NCBI GenBank assembly: GCA_002118135.1
Contig: BDIU01000044.1
Coordinates: forward strand, 1-64,000
Length of the DNA: 64,000 bases
Reading direction: 5' to 3'
DNA from: Trebouxia sp. TZW2008
Lineage: Eukaryota > Chlorophyta > Trebouxiophyceae > Trebouxiales > Trebouxiaceae
The notes below the pieces were generated by a model. It was not told the origin of the DNA. It did not search any database and saw only the letters and a program-made list of their open reading frames with translations. Below, in pieces: positions 49,621 through 61,380 of this stretch. How positions within the stretch are numbered: the first letter of the stretch is position 1; each line of letters starts with the position of its first letter. Both the position numbers and the translations under genes were made by a program.

Positions 49621-49656
49621 ACAGTGACATGTCATGCATAATAACAATCATAATCA

Positions 49657-50070
49657 TTACACTTCCCAGCATATACTGCTAGGTGTGTATGGCCCAAGTC
49701 TATCTTGCCAGGCAGGCTTGTCTTGAGCGCAGCGATAAGGACGCCTGATGTTCATTTTATGAAAGTCAGACATGTCATTGTTTTCAGCCATGTCTTGCAT
49801 CACCGCAGGAGCCTTTTTCTGCCAATTTTTTGTCACTCTTTGTATTGTCAAGATGATCCTGACGTCAAGCTGCTCACATATTGTGCCAACTGAGATGCTG
49901 GCATTTGCGCTGGTGTAGGTGATGTCAAGCTTGTAAACCAGCAGGAGATGGAAGAGCAGTTGCGCAACAGCCCGCTCACCCATCTTGCCAGAAGGGTCCT
50001 GATCAACCAAGCATTGAAGCCATGACTCAGCAAACTCGGGGCGTATCTGTACAGCGCATTGCCCTCCCAT
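49657..50070 (-). CDS. Hypothetical protein, 137 codons
   Basis: An uninterrupted frame with an ATG at 50070 and stop at 49657, opposite in direction to the RNF213-like gene that ends 37 bp away. The middle looks protein-like, with a helical stretch FAESWLQCLVDQD and a charged end segment (NDMSDFHKMNIRRPYR). I recognise no family. It could be a small gene, one exon of a larger minus-strand gene, or chance. Confidence 0.3.
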   Translation of the reverse strand: MGGQCAVQIRPEFAESWLQCLVDQDPSGKMGERAVAQLLFHLLLVYKLDITYTSANASISVGTICEQLDVRIILTIQRVTKNWQKKAPAVMQDMAENNDMSDFHKMNIRRPYRCAQDKPAWQDRLGPYTPSSICWEV

Positions 50071-50395
50071 ATCAATTCAGCGTCAGCAGTCAGCCTGCAA
50101 TGTAGTCGGTTTGGCAGTGCCACAGCAGCCAATACCACAGATAGAGTACATCGAGGAATTGCAGTCGTCAGTGAAATGTGTAATACTGTACTATATGAGT
50201 ATCATGTTGAGCAGAGTTTTTGGTGAGCAGAGGAGGCCACGTTAGACTCTGGCTGATGCCCCACTGCTGGTGAATGCTAGCAGTTGCTAATGCTTGTCAT
50301 GTTGGAACGTCAGATGCGCTCATCCCTGTTTCTGAGCATTGAGGCCTGCTCATTCTGTTGTCAGAGAGGTTAGTCAATCTTTGAATTCGTTGCAG

Positions 50396-50507
50396 TCACT
50401 TTTGTACATCGCAGCCACTGCTGTACATCACAGTCACTGCTGTACATCGCAGCCGCTTGTGTACATTGCAGCCATCATTGTACATCACGGCCACTATTGT
50501 GCATTGA
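50396..50507 (+). repeat. ~21-bp tandem repeat, about six copies
   Basis: Units of the type TGTACATCGCAGCCACTGC repeat from 50403 to 50505 with scattered substitutions. The region is intergenic. Confidence 0.85.
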
Positions 50508-51453
50508 TGCAGTGAAGTTGGGTTTTACTCTCTGTTGTTTATCATGAATACCATGTTTGCAGTGTATCCACATTGTCCGTGCTTTAGCATTCTTTTAAGC
50601 ACTTCACAATCATTGTGAGGTCAGCACCTCAGTCATGCTAAAGGCATGGCGCCGTGCATGGCCCTGGTCCTGGACATTCGCAACGCGCCTGCATCAGCAT
50701 GTCAATGATTATCCACAACGACTTAATGTGGAGTGCAATTGTGAGCATATGCATGTCTTGATCAGACAGTCATTTTGGCAGGGATGTTTTGCAAAATATG
50801 ATGCGTCAGTGGATACACTGGTGGATCACGGATCTACTGGTGTGATGCAAGGACACATTGCAGTCCAAAGTCTTGGGACAAGGCTTTTCAACAAGAGCAG
50901 CTTGCATGTATTCAAGAACAGGCTTGCAATGAGTCATTCCCGCGCTCCGTTGGCTGCATTACTAAGGTTGCTCGTCCAAGCACGCGTGACAAGCTTTCAA
51001 AACGTGAACCTCGGCAACAGCCTGAAGACATTCAGCAAGACTGACACTGACGGTACATCGAGCTTGGTGTAGAACGTTTGCAAGCGCCAGAGTTTGAGGC
51101 GAATAGATTTGACAGCCGCCACGGCAAGCTCTGCACCTTGGGTGACCGGATCGAGGCTGGCTTCGTTATCAACACCGGCACTTGCTCAGCTTCAGTATGG
51201 GACTGGGTGTCAAGCGATGTTTGTCAGAAGCTGCGCCAACGATGTCAAAGAAGTTGTGCGGCAGCAGAGACAGCCTGAGCGATTTTTCATTTGGCTGTGC
51301 CGACCTTGACCTAACGCAAGTGCAACTAGATCTGCAGTCCTTTACTAACAACTTCCTTCGACAGCTAGGAGGCAGCGTAGGCATGCATGCTACAGAAGCC
51401 ACAGCAAGAATTGTATATTCTAGTCTTGCTGGCGCCGTAGCATCTGCCAGCAG

Positions 51454-51999
51454 TTGGCAGAACGTGTCCGAGCAAAGCTGGTAAATCACTTGCAGTTGTT
51501 GCTGCAGATCTGTCTAAGCCACTGTAGTGATCCGAATTCTTGCCTGCGCAGGATTGCCTGCGCTGAGCTGAATGCCCTTCTGCACTGCTTCGATCACAAG
51601 CTTGACAAGATACCTTTGGAGTCTTGTCACTCTTTCACCCGTGCTGCCAAGGAAGTGACCTATAACAGGCTACAACAACACACTGAACAGCACCTTCAGC
51701 CAGGATCGAATTTACAGCTTTCAATGACTGCGCTTCTGCTGAACACACTTGGATTGGAGCAGCCAGAAGCAGCCATCCGCATCTACACCTTCTATTTGCG
51801 CCACACTTGCCCAGAGTGGCTGAAGTCATGGTGTTTCAGATGGGGTTTTACTGGCGACCGTGTTGCTGTTTTTGCGCTAGACATGTACCCTCAGTCTGTG
51901 TCACATTTGGCAGGTTATGACCTGTTGGGCTACCCTGTCCACAAGGACATGTCAGGAAGCTCCCCTGTCATGACTTTGTATGTGCCGTGTTTGGTATGA
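51454..51999 (+). CDS. Hypothetical open frame, possible exon
   Basis: A 180-codon open stretch, starting at a TTG and so not a proven gene start, that ends at 51999. Its later part (AAIRIYTFYLRHTCPEWLKS) is amphipathic and protein-like. An overlapping frame from an ATG at 51197 stays open to 51484. CTG followed by GTAAAT at 51480 and an acceptor at 51508 would join in phase within the 51454 frame, removing 28 bp, which is too short for a normal intron. I recognise no family. Confidence 0.25.
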   Translation: MAERVRAKLVNHLQLLLQICLSHCSDPNSCLRRIACAELNALLHCFDHKLDKIPLESCHSFTRAAKEVTYNRLQQHTEQHLQPGSNLQLSMTALLLNTLGLEQPEAAIRIYTFYLRHTCPEWLKSWCFRWGFTGDRVAVFALDMYPQSVSHLAGYDLLGYPVHKDMSGSSPVMTLYVPCLV

Positions 52000-52764
52000 C
52001 CCTATTGGCACACTTGTCTGAAACACCAGCCTGAGTGACAAACATGTCGTGAAGCTACAATGCTCTGAGCACCTTGGTACTATGTTCAGCATTCACCAGC
52101 AAGTTCAGAGAGTGTCTGTATGCCTGAATGTCACCACATATGGGCATGACAAGCTAATAAGTCAGTGCCTTTTCAGCACAGCTGCAAATGTTCTGATCGG
52201 TGATGGCTGCCATGATGACGACAACGCCACGTCGTTTCTTTCAAGCCCTCACAACTCTATGCGCACATCCAGCACTGTTCCATGCTTGACAGTAGTCACT
52301 GTGTGTAACGAGCCATGAAAGCACATGGGCTGCTGTAAAAGCTGATCTTGACTTGTCAGTCTACAGTCTGATTTTTGTCATCTGCATCAAGACAGCAGCA
52401 AAACCAGCAATCTATCTCGCACGGTCAAACACGTTCTCCTCAGCAATCTATCGTTTGCAGCGAGTGTTGCAGATATGTATGTTACCCCTTGCATGTCACG
52501 CTATCGCCTCAGTTAGAATAAGCTGCTTTAGCTGAGCTGAATGCTGCTTTGCAATATACAATGTATATTAATATGGTATGCTCTCATCGGCCATGCTTAA
52601 AGTCATGCAGCGGGCCATGGCCAGTAACGGAGACAATCCCCTATATAGTACATTGACACTCTTGTGAGTGGACTCGCTGTGGGTTGAGCCAGTACAAGCA
52701 AGGACCTGTACTGTCACACATTCTACACTTCAAAATGAACACTAAACAAAACTTTGATGAATGA

Positions 52765-55700
52765 TCAGCGGCGCAGGTCAACAACATCATGTTGGACACG
52801 AGGGTTGAGATAGACATGACCACAAAGCTCATACAAGCTCTGCCCAGTAGAGGTGGCAGGGTGTGCATGAAAACCCCTCTCAGGACATTTCTGTACCAGC
52901 TTCAAGCCCCCAGGGGTGCTGAGTCTGAAAATGCCACACTTTTTCCGGCTATCCCGAGGCGCCATTACAATTGCCACAGCTTCATCTAGCATGGTCTGCA
53001 CAGCAACCAAATCAACTTACACAAATGTCATGCAGCACTGCAATCCACATTGCCTTGCAAGAAAACATGGGCAGACCAGTTTGCACAAGGAAGACATCAT
53101 GTCAAAACAGGCGTCATGGACGTGCCAAAGGTCAGGGTTGGCATTGGTGCACAGCAACGATTAAAAAACATACAGCACAAGCTTCTTGCAGCGTGCACTC
53201 ACTTGATAGCCGCATTGTGTGTGGACATCAACAGATGATAGGAAGCAGGTCTGAGTTGGGTGAGTATGTATCCAGCCAAGGGGATACAGCGCCCTCTTGT
53301 CTTGCACATCAAAAATCTCTTCCTCATTTAGTGCTTGCACAGTGTCTGAAGTGCCCTCTTGCTTTGGAATGATCAGCGTGGAGATGACAAACACGCCTTG
53401 CTTCTCACGTAAGCTGCCAGCCAGGATCCCACAAGACTCTATGCCTGACCTTGTGTTGCTGGTGGCATATCTGCAGACACACACAGGAAGTTCGAACGCT
53501 GATGCATCGCTCGGTTGTCAGACACTTGATGAGCACCACCGGCTACAATGACCAGGAAAGAGACAAAGCAAACATGGCAAGCGCAGGCAACATGCAACAA
53601 TCTATATGCAAAATTAAAGTGAAGTCAAGAGTATGTGAGAGATGCTCGGCACAACTCCAATGGGCATCATGCGTTCAGAACAGCCTTGAACCCATGAAGG
53701 TAGCAAGCGAAAACACCAGCACTGCCTGTGCAACTTGTTTGCTGACAATGCTGGTCTCTTGGCGTGCGAGCTAAGCAGCTTCAAAGTTGCAGCCTTCTCC
53801 AAAGTCGAGTCGTTTGCATGCCTTGCCGGCAATGTGTTTCGATGGACAATGCTGCAGTTGCCTCACTGCAGTTAACTCACTGCAGTACTTTCACTGCAGT
53901 TGTCTCGGCTGCAACAGGCAGACTGTCCAGCAATGACTCGCTGTCAGCAACAACCCGCTGCTAAGCAATGAAGCACTGTAAGCAATAAGGCGAGGAAGGC
54001 TGCTACTGTGGACATCAAGGGGCGGGCCATGAAAGTGCAACAATCATTTAGTGGACCAGAAAGAACAAAAAAGAAAGTCTATGGCTTTCAGAGTCAATCA
54101 CAAACAAGCCCAGTGATGTCCCAGGCTTTCTCAACCAGCACTCAAACTCACCTGAGGAACTCCTCCATAAGTGCAGCTGAGACATGCACTTCTCTGATCT
54201 TCTGCTCTTTCTTGACAGTGGCCTCTGAGGGGGGCGCCGGCATGGGAACAGGCTCACAGCAATCACCTCTCGGCGGCTGCTGAGGATCCACAGGTGCCGG
54301 CACATGGGTCACCTGCACATCATGTTGACGCTGAGTCAGTCACGCTGATTCAGTCATTTATGTAGTACTAGTGACAATATGCTATGATGACGGCTATGAT
54401 CATAGCATTTACACAGAGACCATAATGCGCCGCGCCCTGCCAAGATTGCACACAAACATATGGTGCATGCCTGTCAGGATTGTACAGTACAGTAAGCATG
54501 TCATGCAAGTAGCTGCTCAGCCTTTCTGTGCTCTGCAACAGAAGGGAGAAAGAGGCTGTTCAGCATACAGCGCAAGGACGATAGGACATGCTCTGCAAGA
54601 GATTGAAGAAAATGGCTGTTTGGCCGAAGCATAAGGATGGTAGGACATGCTTCGCAAGGGAGTGGTGATTTTGGCTCATGTGTGCAAAGCACAAGCATGA
54701 TATGGCATGCTCTGCAAGGGACTGGAGAGACTTTGACGCATAGCACAAGCATGAAAGGGCATGTTCTGCAAGAATTTGCGGCAGCTGCCCTTTTGTGCAA
54801 GCATAAGATTGATGGGGCATGCCTGCATCATCTGTGGGCCCAGCTGCATCTCCAGCTGTGGGCTGGGCATGCTGACAGCAGGGGCGTCCATCAGACTCGG
54901 CCCTGTCTGCACTTGCAAGGACGCCATCTGATCAGGCAGAGACGGCGCTGATGGCTCAGCTGCTGGACCCATGCCATAGTCTATGGCAGCCAGAGGCTCC
55001 TTGTCAAATGAAGGGTACATGGACTGCTGTGATGGCCTGCTGGTGACCTGCCTCCTGACCTGCTGCTGTGGCATGATGGCATGCCTGCTGAGAGCTGCCT
55101 GACTGGCCACAGGCAGTTTGAGAGAGCTGGATCTGGTATAAGTAGAACCATTGGTCGGTGCTGAGGACCCTGTACCATATTGACTGTATGCAGCAGAGCC
55201 TGTGAGCAGGTCAAGGCCACCGTTGCTTTGTTGCGTGGCTGGAGGGCCTGGGTACGAGCCTAGTGATGGGCTGGCTGCAAAGGGATCAGGGTCATGGCCA
55301 TTGGTTTGGGGAGCAACTGGGCTGAACGCAAAGGGATCATCTGGTTGAGCAGCCTGAGTGGCAGAGGGCTCTAAGGCAGGAAGCTGCGGGGCTGATGGTG
55401 TGGTGCTGAGTTGACCCCAGTCAAGCTCTGGCAGATTGGATGTGGCCAGCTGTGTTGTGTCTGCTGCTTGCGCATGTGGGGGAGGGCTGAAGGCATCCGC
55501 TGCTGACCGACCCTTTATGTCGAGCGAGATTTTCAGCCGCTCCAACTCAGGGAGATACTCTAGAGTGAGCAGCTACAAGCAGCAGCTTTGTGTCAGCGAT
55601 GCTTGCCTGCTGAAAAGGAGCAACACCTGCTTGGTGGGACTAGAAGCTAAATTACCTTTTTGAACTTCTGCTGCTCTGGGGAGCTACCTTCATGGAATTC

Positions 55701-56083
55701 TCTGTGACGTGGTATGGTTTCCACTATCAGACTGCAAAGTTGAACAAGGTAGGTTTGATGCTGGAAACTCTTTGATTAGTAAGGATGCAACAAATTCACC
55801 AAAATGAGCAGGGCTTGCCTGCATAAACGCATAAGGATCACAAACAACTGTTCTTGGTTGCCAGCAGCTCTGTATTCATCAGCCTGTATCACACATAACG
55901 AAAATGAGATGAGTTCACACGGACTGAGACAACTGCAGCTGCGCTGGGTACCTGGCGGAGCAAGATGTGACCAGATCTGTAATAATAGTTCAAAGGCAGC
56001 ACATTGTTGACGTTCTGACGACGAACATGCGAGGCTAGAGAAGTCGACAGAGTCTGTTGCGGACGCTGCCTGGCTGCAGGCAT
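52765..56083 (-). CDS. AMSH-type JAMM deubiquitinase (STAMBP family)
   Basis: Zn-dependent protease that removes K63-linked ubiquitin chains at endosomes with ESCRT. Exons 5'->3': 56083-55952, 55883-55819, 55731-55656, 55572-54823, 54312-54152, 53470-53203, 52995-52765; 1,683 bases, 560 aa, all in phase. Residues 1-110 match the USP8-dimerisation/MIT-like AMSH N-terminus (YYRSGHILLRQADEYRAAGN; SLIVETIPRHREF). A disordered 240-residue linker rich in Pro, Gln and Ser follows. The JAMM domain is complete: Glu in GIESCG, HTHP with Ser and Asp seven and ten residues on (HTHPTQTCFLSSVD), the next His in VDVH, and the AMSH-specific Cys and HxH of CPERGFHAH that bind the second zinc. It ends VVDLRR. 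Introns 2 and 4 seem to use GC donors. Divergent from NHP2. Confidence 0.93.
54530..54822 (-). repeat. ~72-bp tandem array starting at the AMSH exon 4 donor
   Basis: On the minus strand, units of the type TTGCAGAGCATGCC(A/C)TATCATGC recur at roughly 72-bp intervals (near 54822, 54770, 54718, 54659 and 54602). The first unit coincides with the exon 4/intron 4 boundary CAG followed by GCATGC, so the array begins exactly at the donor. Confidence 0.8.
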
Positions 56084-56421
56084 GACTGCGCTCCAAGGAT
56101 CAGTTGCAGAGAGGGAGAGCTACACCAAGGGTTGCTGAGCTCAAACTAGATGTTGGCGAATGCCGATCTGCATCTGTGTCTACTGCGAACCCATCACCGG
56201 CAGGAACATCGACAATTGGCCTCCAATCTATTAGGCTCAACAGATGCACAGGTGCAGGAAGGTCTTGACACAAGTCAAGGTTTAGGGTCAAGAGCATAGT
56301 TGAGTAAACCCTACACGGTCAAAATGCGAATTCGCTGCTGGCTGCGTCTCGGCATTCTTGCAGCTCAACACCGACATTTGCCGTAAAGTCATGCTGAGTT
56401 AGCGGCGAAACTGATCACCAG
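56084..56421. promoter_or_regulatory. Divergent promoter region, AMSH / NHP2
   Basis: Only 338 bp separate the two start codons, so the promoters must be compact or shared. No core element is recognisable by eye. Confidence 0.6.
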
Positions 56422-57045
56422 ATGACGGCCAACGAGCCAAGCGTCAAGTCTGCCATTAGCATCATCGCCAAACCGCTCGCAGACGAGAAGCTTTGCAAGA
56501 AAGTACTGAAACTAGCCAAGAAGGGCGCTAAACGCAAGCAGATCAAGCGTGGTGTGAAGGAAGTTGTCAAAGCTTTGCGCAAGAACACGCAAGGGTGAGA
56601 CCTCGAGCAAAGCGGCGCAAACGCCCATGCCAGGGGTGCTCACTGCACCCTGTTCGTGTGCAGGATCTGCATTATTGCTGGAGACATCTCCCCGATTGAC
56701 GTTGTCACGCATCTGCCAGTGCTTTGCGAGGACCACGACATCCCGTACATTTACGTGCCGTCCAAGGAGGTGAGACAACACTGTTCAGTCACGTGACGCA
56801 AGGCTATTTGCCAAACCCAATCCAACATTAGGACAGACTGGTTAACCTTGCTGGACACATCTAAATCTCATCTGAGCTCTTTGCAGGAGCTGGGAGCAGC
56901 AGGGCTCACCAAGAGGCCTACAAGCTGCATGCTTGTGTTGCCAAAGGCTTTGAAGAATGCTACTGATGATGACGAATCCAAAGAGTTCCTGACCTCTTAT
57001 GAGGAGGTAGCCAAAAAAGTAAAGGCTGTGCAGCCGATATTCTGA
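56422..57045 (+). CDS. NHP2: H/ACA ribonucleoprotein subunit NHP2
   Basis: L7Ae/L30e-family RNA-binding protein of H/ACA snoRNPs, which guide pseudouridylation of rRNA and snRNA in the nucleolus. Exons 56422-56594, 56664-56769, 56887-57045; 438 bases, 145 aa, in phase, the usual NHP2 size. The basic helix KRGVKEVVKALRK is followed by the L7Ae signature CIIAGDISPIDVVTHLPVLC and the NHP2-type YVPSKEELGAAGLTKRPT. These distinguish it from ribosomal eL8 and Snu13. All three exons are well delimited with GT-AG introns. Starts 338 bp from the AMSH start, on the other strand. Confidence 0.95.
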
Positions 57046-59444
57046 GCAGCAAGCACTGAGCCAAGCTACATGCCCCAGCTATATCAGTTATTGGTCCTTC
57101 TGGCGCACCAGCAGCCATGCAGTGCGCCGTGCTCTGGTAGATGTCCAGTTGGCAATATGCCACAACTGTGTGACCACTCACAAAGTCTGGGAGAATTGCT
57201 TTGTGATTCACTGCAATGCATGGGTCTTCATAAGCTTGGAAATTGCCACTTGAATACTACACAACAGTGCAGTTGCAATGTTTAAAGTGGCAAGGCTCTC
57301 TGATGTAGCGAAGAACACTGTATCTGGCTTCAATTTGTATGCAGAGAGTTATATGATTTGCTTGTTGTTCCAGTTGTTTGTGTGACTTTGATGGCATAAG
57401 CACTTGATGCTATGGTATGAGACTCAATCTCAGGTCTACGGGGCCCATGCTGCAAAGTGCTCATGATGCAGTCTTTTTGATGCATAGCGTAGCATTCTGG
57501 CTTCACAAGGCAGGCGAATGTCATTGAAAGCGAGGGCTTCTGAGATGACGCTACTCTGTCAGCTCAACACCAAATGCTTGTCAGTGCAGTCAAGACAGTC
57601 AGTGTGAGCATATATGTGCTGAGCAATTGAAATTTGCTTTTGCAGCATTTCGCAGTGCTTTCCTCTGTTGTTCAAAGAATATCCAGACTTGTACCAGCAA
57701 GTCAGAACACAAAGCGTCTGTCAAGAGGTGCCTGATCACTCAACCCTCAAGCCTTGCCTCTGGTGTTCGCCGAGATTTCATAAGTACCAAATTGAATCTG
57801 ATCAAGAACTTTGTTCCCATCTTTGACAGGTGTTTCAGACCTGCAGAACAGACGTGCGTATGTCACGACTGCCGCAGTAATGCAACAACAAGCTGTTGTT
57901 CAATGTGCTCAAGGTCAGAAACTACAATTAGATTGCAGCAGACTGCTGGTGTTGCAAATGGCAGACTGATACACTGACGAATGGTGCTGTCATGAGATTG
58001 GGCATATGTGCACCGATGCGCATGAGGATCCCGTGTAGAGAGCATCTGTGTGCAGTGGCGGTATGTGCCGCCATTGACGCAAGCGCAACCTGGCGTCAGG
58101 GGCAGCTATACAGCCACTGCAAATGGATGCGTGTACACAAGTATACTGGGTCCTCATACAGCACTGGGCATGAATGTCGCCACAGATGCAGGTGACAACA
58201 CAATACAATCATTGCATACGCTGTGCACCCTTATACCTGTAGCTGCCAGTTGGTGAGAGTTCCCATCGTTGCTCAGATAAGGATCCTCAAGCATGTTGCT
58301 TGCTTGTGTCTCTTGCTTGGGGCCACTTTGCTTTGCTGCCAAGAACGGGCAGCACTGCAAACCACCTCACACAAGGTAGATGCCCAGGAAATCCATCAAG
58401 CTGAGCAAGTTGCAGCGCAGCTGCGTGTTTCTTTACCTGCAGAAGCGTCAAGATACTTGATGTCTGCCAGGACATGCACAGCATCACAGACACATTCTGC
58501 TCACGATGCAGCCAAGCCTTGCTTGGAAGCACGACGCACCAGCAGACTTGTCAAGTTTTGCTTCAGTAATGCTTCTGAGGCAAGGCCGATGGCATCAAAA
58601 CAAGGCTACAGGCCAAGGTTTGGTCAGTGCGGCATGAAGACAAGTCTTTGGCATGACATGCAAGGTAGCTGAGTATGCCCAAGCATTGCAAAGATGGCGT
58701 CATAGCAATCGAAGCCACGTCACACTCTAGTCTGCATCACGCAAAGAGCGTGCTGAAGCAGGCGCCATTGATGTCCTTTCCTTGTACCTGTTTTGTACTC
58801 CAAAAGGGTGAGCAGCATGGACCGCTGGGTTAGGAGCGGAATGTCCTCTTGATCATTGCTGATAGCATTGCTCTTGCTGCCTGGCAGTCACTTTGTGGGC
58901 TATGGCCAAATGTGATGCTGGTTGCCTGCATATGCCACACATTGTCAGTCAAAGCTGTGCTGACCTTTCATAAGAGCATAAGAGCATTGTCAGCGAGATG
59001 CTTTGTCAGGGGCTCAAGAACTTGACCAGATGTCCAAAGCAGCAACGTGCGCACATCATGAAGTAAGCATAGCGCGCAAGATGCCGTGCATTTGCCAACC
59101 GAACAGGCATGTAGCTGAATTGCTGGTGAAACACCAGCACACTGGAGGGGCTTCTGATGCAGCAAGAGCAACATGACACCCTGTATGCATAAGCAGCAAT
59201 GCAGCATAGTATGTACAGAAAACTCTTTTTGTGAGGACACTTGATGTAAGGACAATCTCGATGTACGGACAATGTCAATGGTAACCAATCAATGCATTCT
59301 GACTGCAGTGGTCCCTCTGAGTAAGGACAATTTGATGCATTGACAATTTCTTAGTAACCAAAGCAATCGGTACAAAGGGAGTTTGATGTACTTTCAAGGA
59401 TCAGCAGGTGCCAGGCAGAGGGCCATCAGGTCGCAGTCGATCTG
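57046..59444. other. 2.4-kb intergenic stretch
   Basis: No homology-supported gene was found. A 149-codon + frame at 58223-58672 and a 116-codon + frame at 57627-57977 have no recognisable family and no clear splice context. The dispersed repeat copy B lies at its right end. The stretch should hold the 3' UTRs of NHP2 (+) and of the OPR/RAP gene (-). Confidence 0.5.
59240..59349. repeat. Dispersed repeat, copy B
   Basis: Collinear with 12025-12133 over its length. It contains GTAAGGACAATCTCGATGTA at one side and TAAGGACAATTTGATG at the other, with TGCATTCTGACTGCAG between. Length matches copy A within one or two bases, which suggests a defined element rather than chance. Confidence 0.65.
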
Positions 59445-61248
59445 TCAATCATGTGTGGGTTGAGCACAAGACCTACTTGCGACATGACGTGCAGAGTGCA
59501 GTGGCGGTTGCAATTGATAAGCATCCAGTGTGCCTCCTGCAGCAGCCTCCAATGCTGGCCTGAGATAGCCTGTCAGCGGTCTCCTGCTGTTTTCAGCCAC
59601 ATCAAGAGGCACAGACACTATATTACCCTCTTCTTCAAGCAGCTCTTGACAGTACACTGCCCGCCCCAGCAATCTGCAGCAATCACCGATATCTGTGAAA
59701 TGAGACTCACATCATGCAGCAGGTCTGTGGTGTCTGAGAATATCACACTAGCAATGTGTGTCCCAATATGTCCAAGAGCACACAACAAGTGCTTCTGTAA
59801 ATTGTGTACACTGCAGACTCTTCAGCCGAGCATGCATAGCTGAAGAACGCAAAAATATGACATGGTATGATAAAGAGCACATTCTCCTACCTGTTGGGCT
59901 CATTGATGAAGCAGTCAGGCTCTCCAACCAGGATGATGATAGGGCGTGCTGTACTGCTGATGCACGGTGTCACCACAGCATTCACGCGGTAACTGTACAT
60001 CTCACAATCAGGCTCAAACTGCAGTCCGAGCTCTGCTAGAGCAGCATACAGTCCGCCATTGCGCAGAGCCTTGCCAGAAAATGGTCTAGTGCCCAATTCC
60101 TGCAGCTGAGCTTGCACTTCAGCAGAAGCAGCATTCTGCTCCAAGCCTGCCCCTACATCAATGTCCAACCTGTCCCAGGCTTGATACATCTGATTTAGGT
60201 GCGCGTTGGTTGACGCTTCTTCTCTCATGGCTGGCAAGTAGCTGAGCAGTTGCCTGAACCTGTCCAGCTTCAACAGACGTGAGACTGCTAACGCCCATGC
60301 TATGTTTGCAATTCCCTGTGCTTGTAGACAAGTGTGGGCGCAGAAGCTGTCAACAAGGATGTCTGCCTCCTGTTGTGTGATTGAGACCCTCAGCTGAGCG
60401 CAAGCATGCAAGAAGCTGCTGATCTCTGATGCTTTGGGCTGGTCCTCGCAACCCTTGCAAAGCTCAAGCATTCTGGCCTTCATGGCTGCAGCAATCTCAC
60501 TGGAGGGATGATACTTGAGTTCTGACATGGCCCATGCAAAGTTTGCAACTTCCTGGGCGCTTGGCTGTGTACCAGGGCTGCTGCTGTCAAACAGCACAAG
60601 GAAGCGGTTGTGCAGCTTGTGAAGCAGGTGCATTGCTGGCGGTACTACTGATGCCTTGGCGAGACTATATATGATGTTTGCAGCCGCCTGTGAGTTCAAG
60701 TCACCCAAGTCCCTTCTGCGCAAGTGGTTCATGAGTATTGGAAACATGTGTCCCTGGAGGGGATTCAGCTTGAGGCGTGCACATGCCAACATGAAGGAGG
60801 CATATGAATGACCATTAGCAGAATCAATGTCCTTGACAAAACGCTGAGACAACCCATTCACTGTCCCTGGCATCAGTTCATCTGGGTTGATCTGCATCCT
60901 CGAGAAGGCCCACAGAATGTTGCTAGCGCCCCTGCAGTCCATCTGTGGCAGTCCCAAATGTAGTCTGTGGAGCATAGTCCGCAGGAAGCCTTGCAAATCC
61001 TGGTCAAGCTGTTGCTGCTGGCTCCAACTGCTGTTTTCGTGTTGAGCTGACATCCACACCTTGGCTGCTCCATTGAAAACAGCATTTATCTGTTGATAGG
61101 AGAGGCGCTGACCAGAAGATTGGCAGATTTTCTCAATGGAGGTAAGATACCATGAGACTGTATTTGCCGCATCAGCTGTTTGCATACTCTGTGCAACTGA
61201 TTGGGAAAAGATCTTGATTTGCTTAGGCTTCTGCAGGGAATCAATCAT
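59445..61248 (-). CDS. OPR/RAP-domain organellar RNA-binding protein
   Basis: Likely a nuclear-encoded factor acting on chloroplast or mitochondrial transcripts. Exons 61248-59891 and 59673-59445 join in phase to 528 aa. The large exon shows helical repeats with OPR/FASTK-type signatures (ANIIYSLAKASV, VANFAWAMSELKYHP, IANIAWALAVSRLL, SNILWAFSRMQI). The C-terminus is a RAP domain: IIILVGEPDCFINEPNR, then RAVYCQELLEEEGNIVSVPL. The start is uncertain. The ATG at 61248 gives no obvious transit peptide. An extra first exon 61380-61337 would join at 61252 in phase and add 16 residues, and longer upstream exons are possible. OPR proteins are greatly expanded in green algae. Confidence 0.82.
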
Positions 61249-61380
61249 TGATCTGAAGCATTGGTCAACTCAATGCGCACTGCATGCAAGGCACCAGCAT
61301 AATTGAGATGTAGATTCAGATGTGACAACACTGTACCTGATACTTTGCAATTTTCCAGACTGGTTGTAGCGCAACACCAT

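Larger units (their letters stand above)
49621..52764. other. Sparse region between the RNF213-like and AMSH genes
   Basis: Apart from two weak open frames and one tandem repeat listed separately, no recognisable gene or RNA was found. It should contain the 3' UTRs of the RNF213-like (+) and AMSH (-) genes, which are convergent. Confidence 0.5.

Noticed and set aside
58223..58672. 149-codon + frame in the 57-59 kb gap
   Set aside because: No recognisable family, Cys- and Ala-biased composition and no splice context; chance is more likely.
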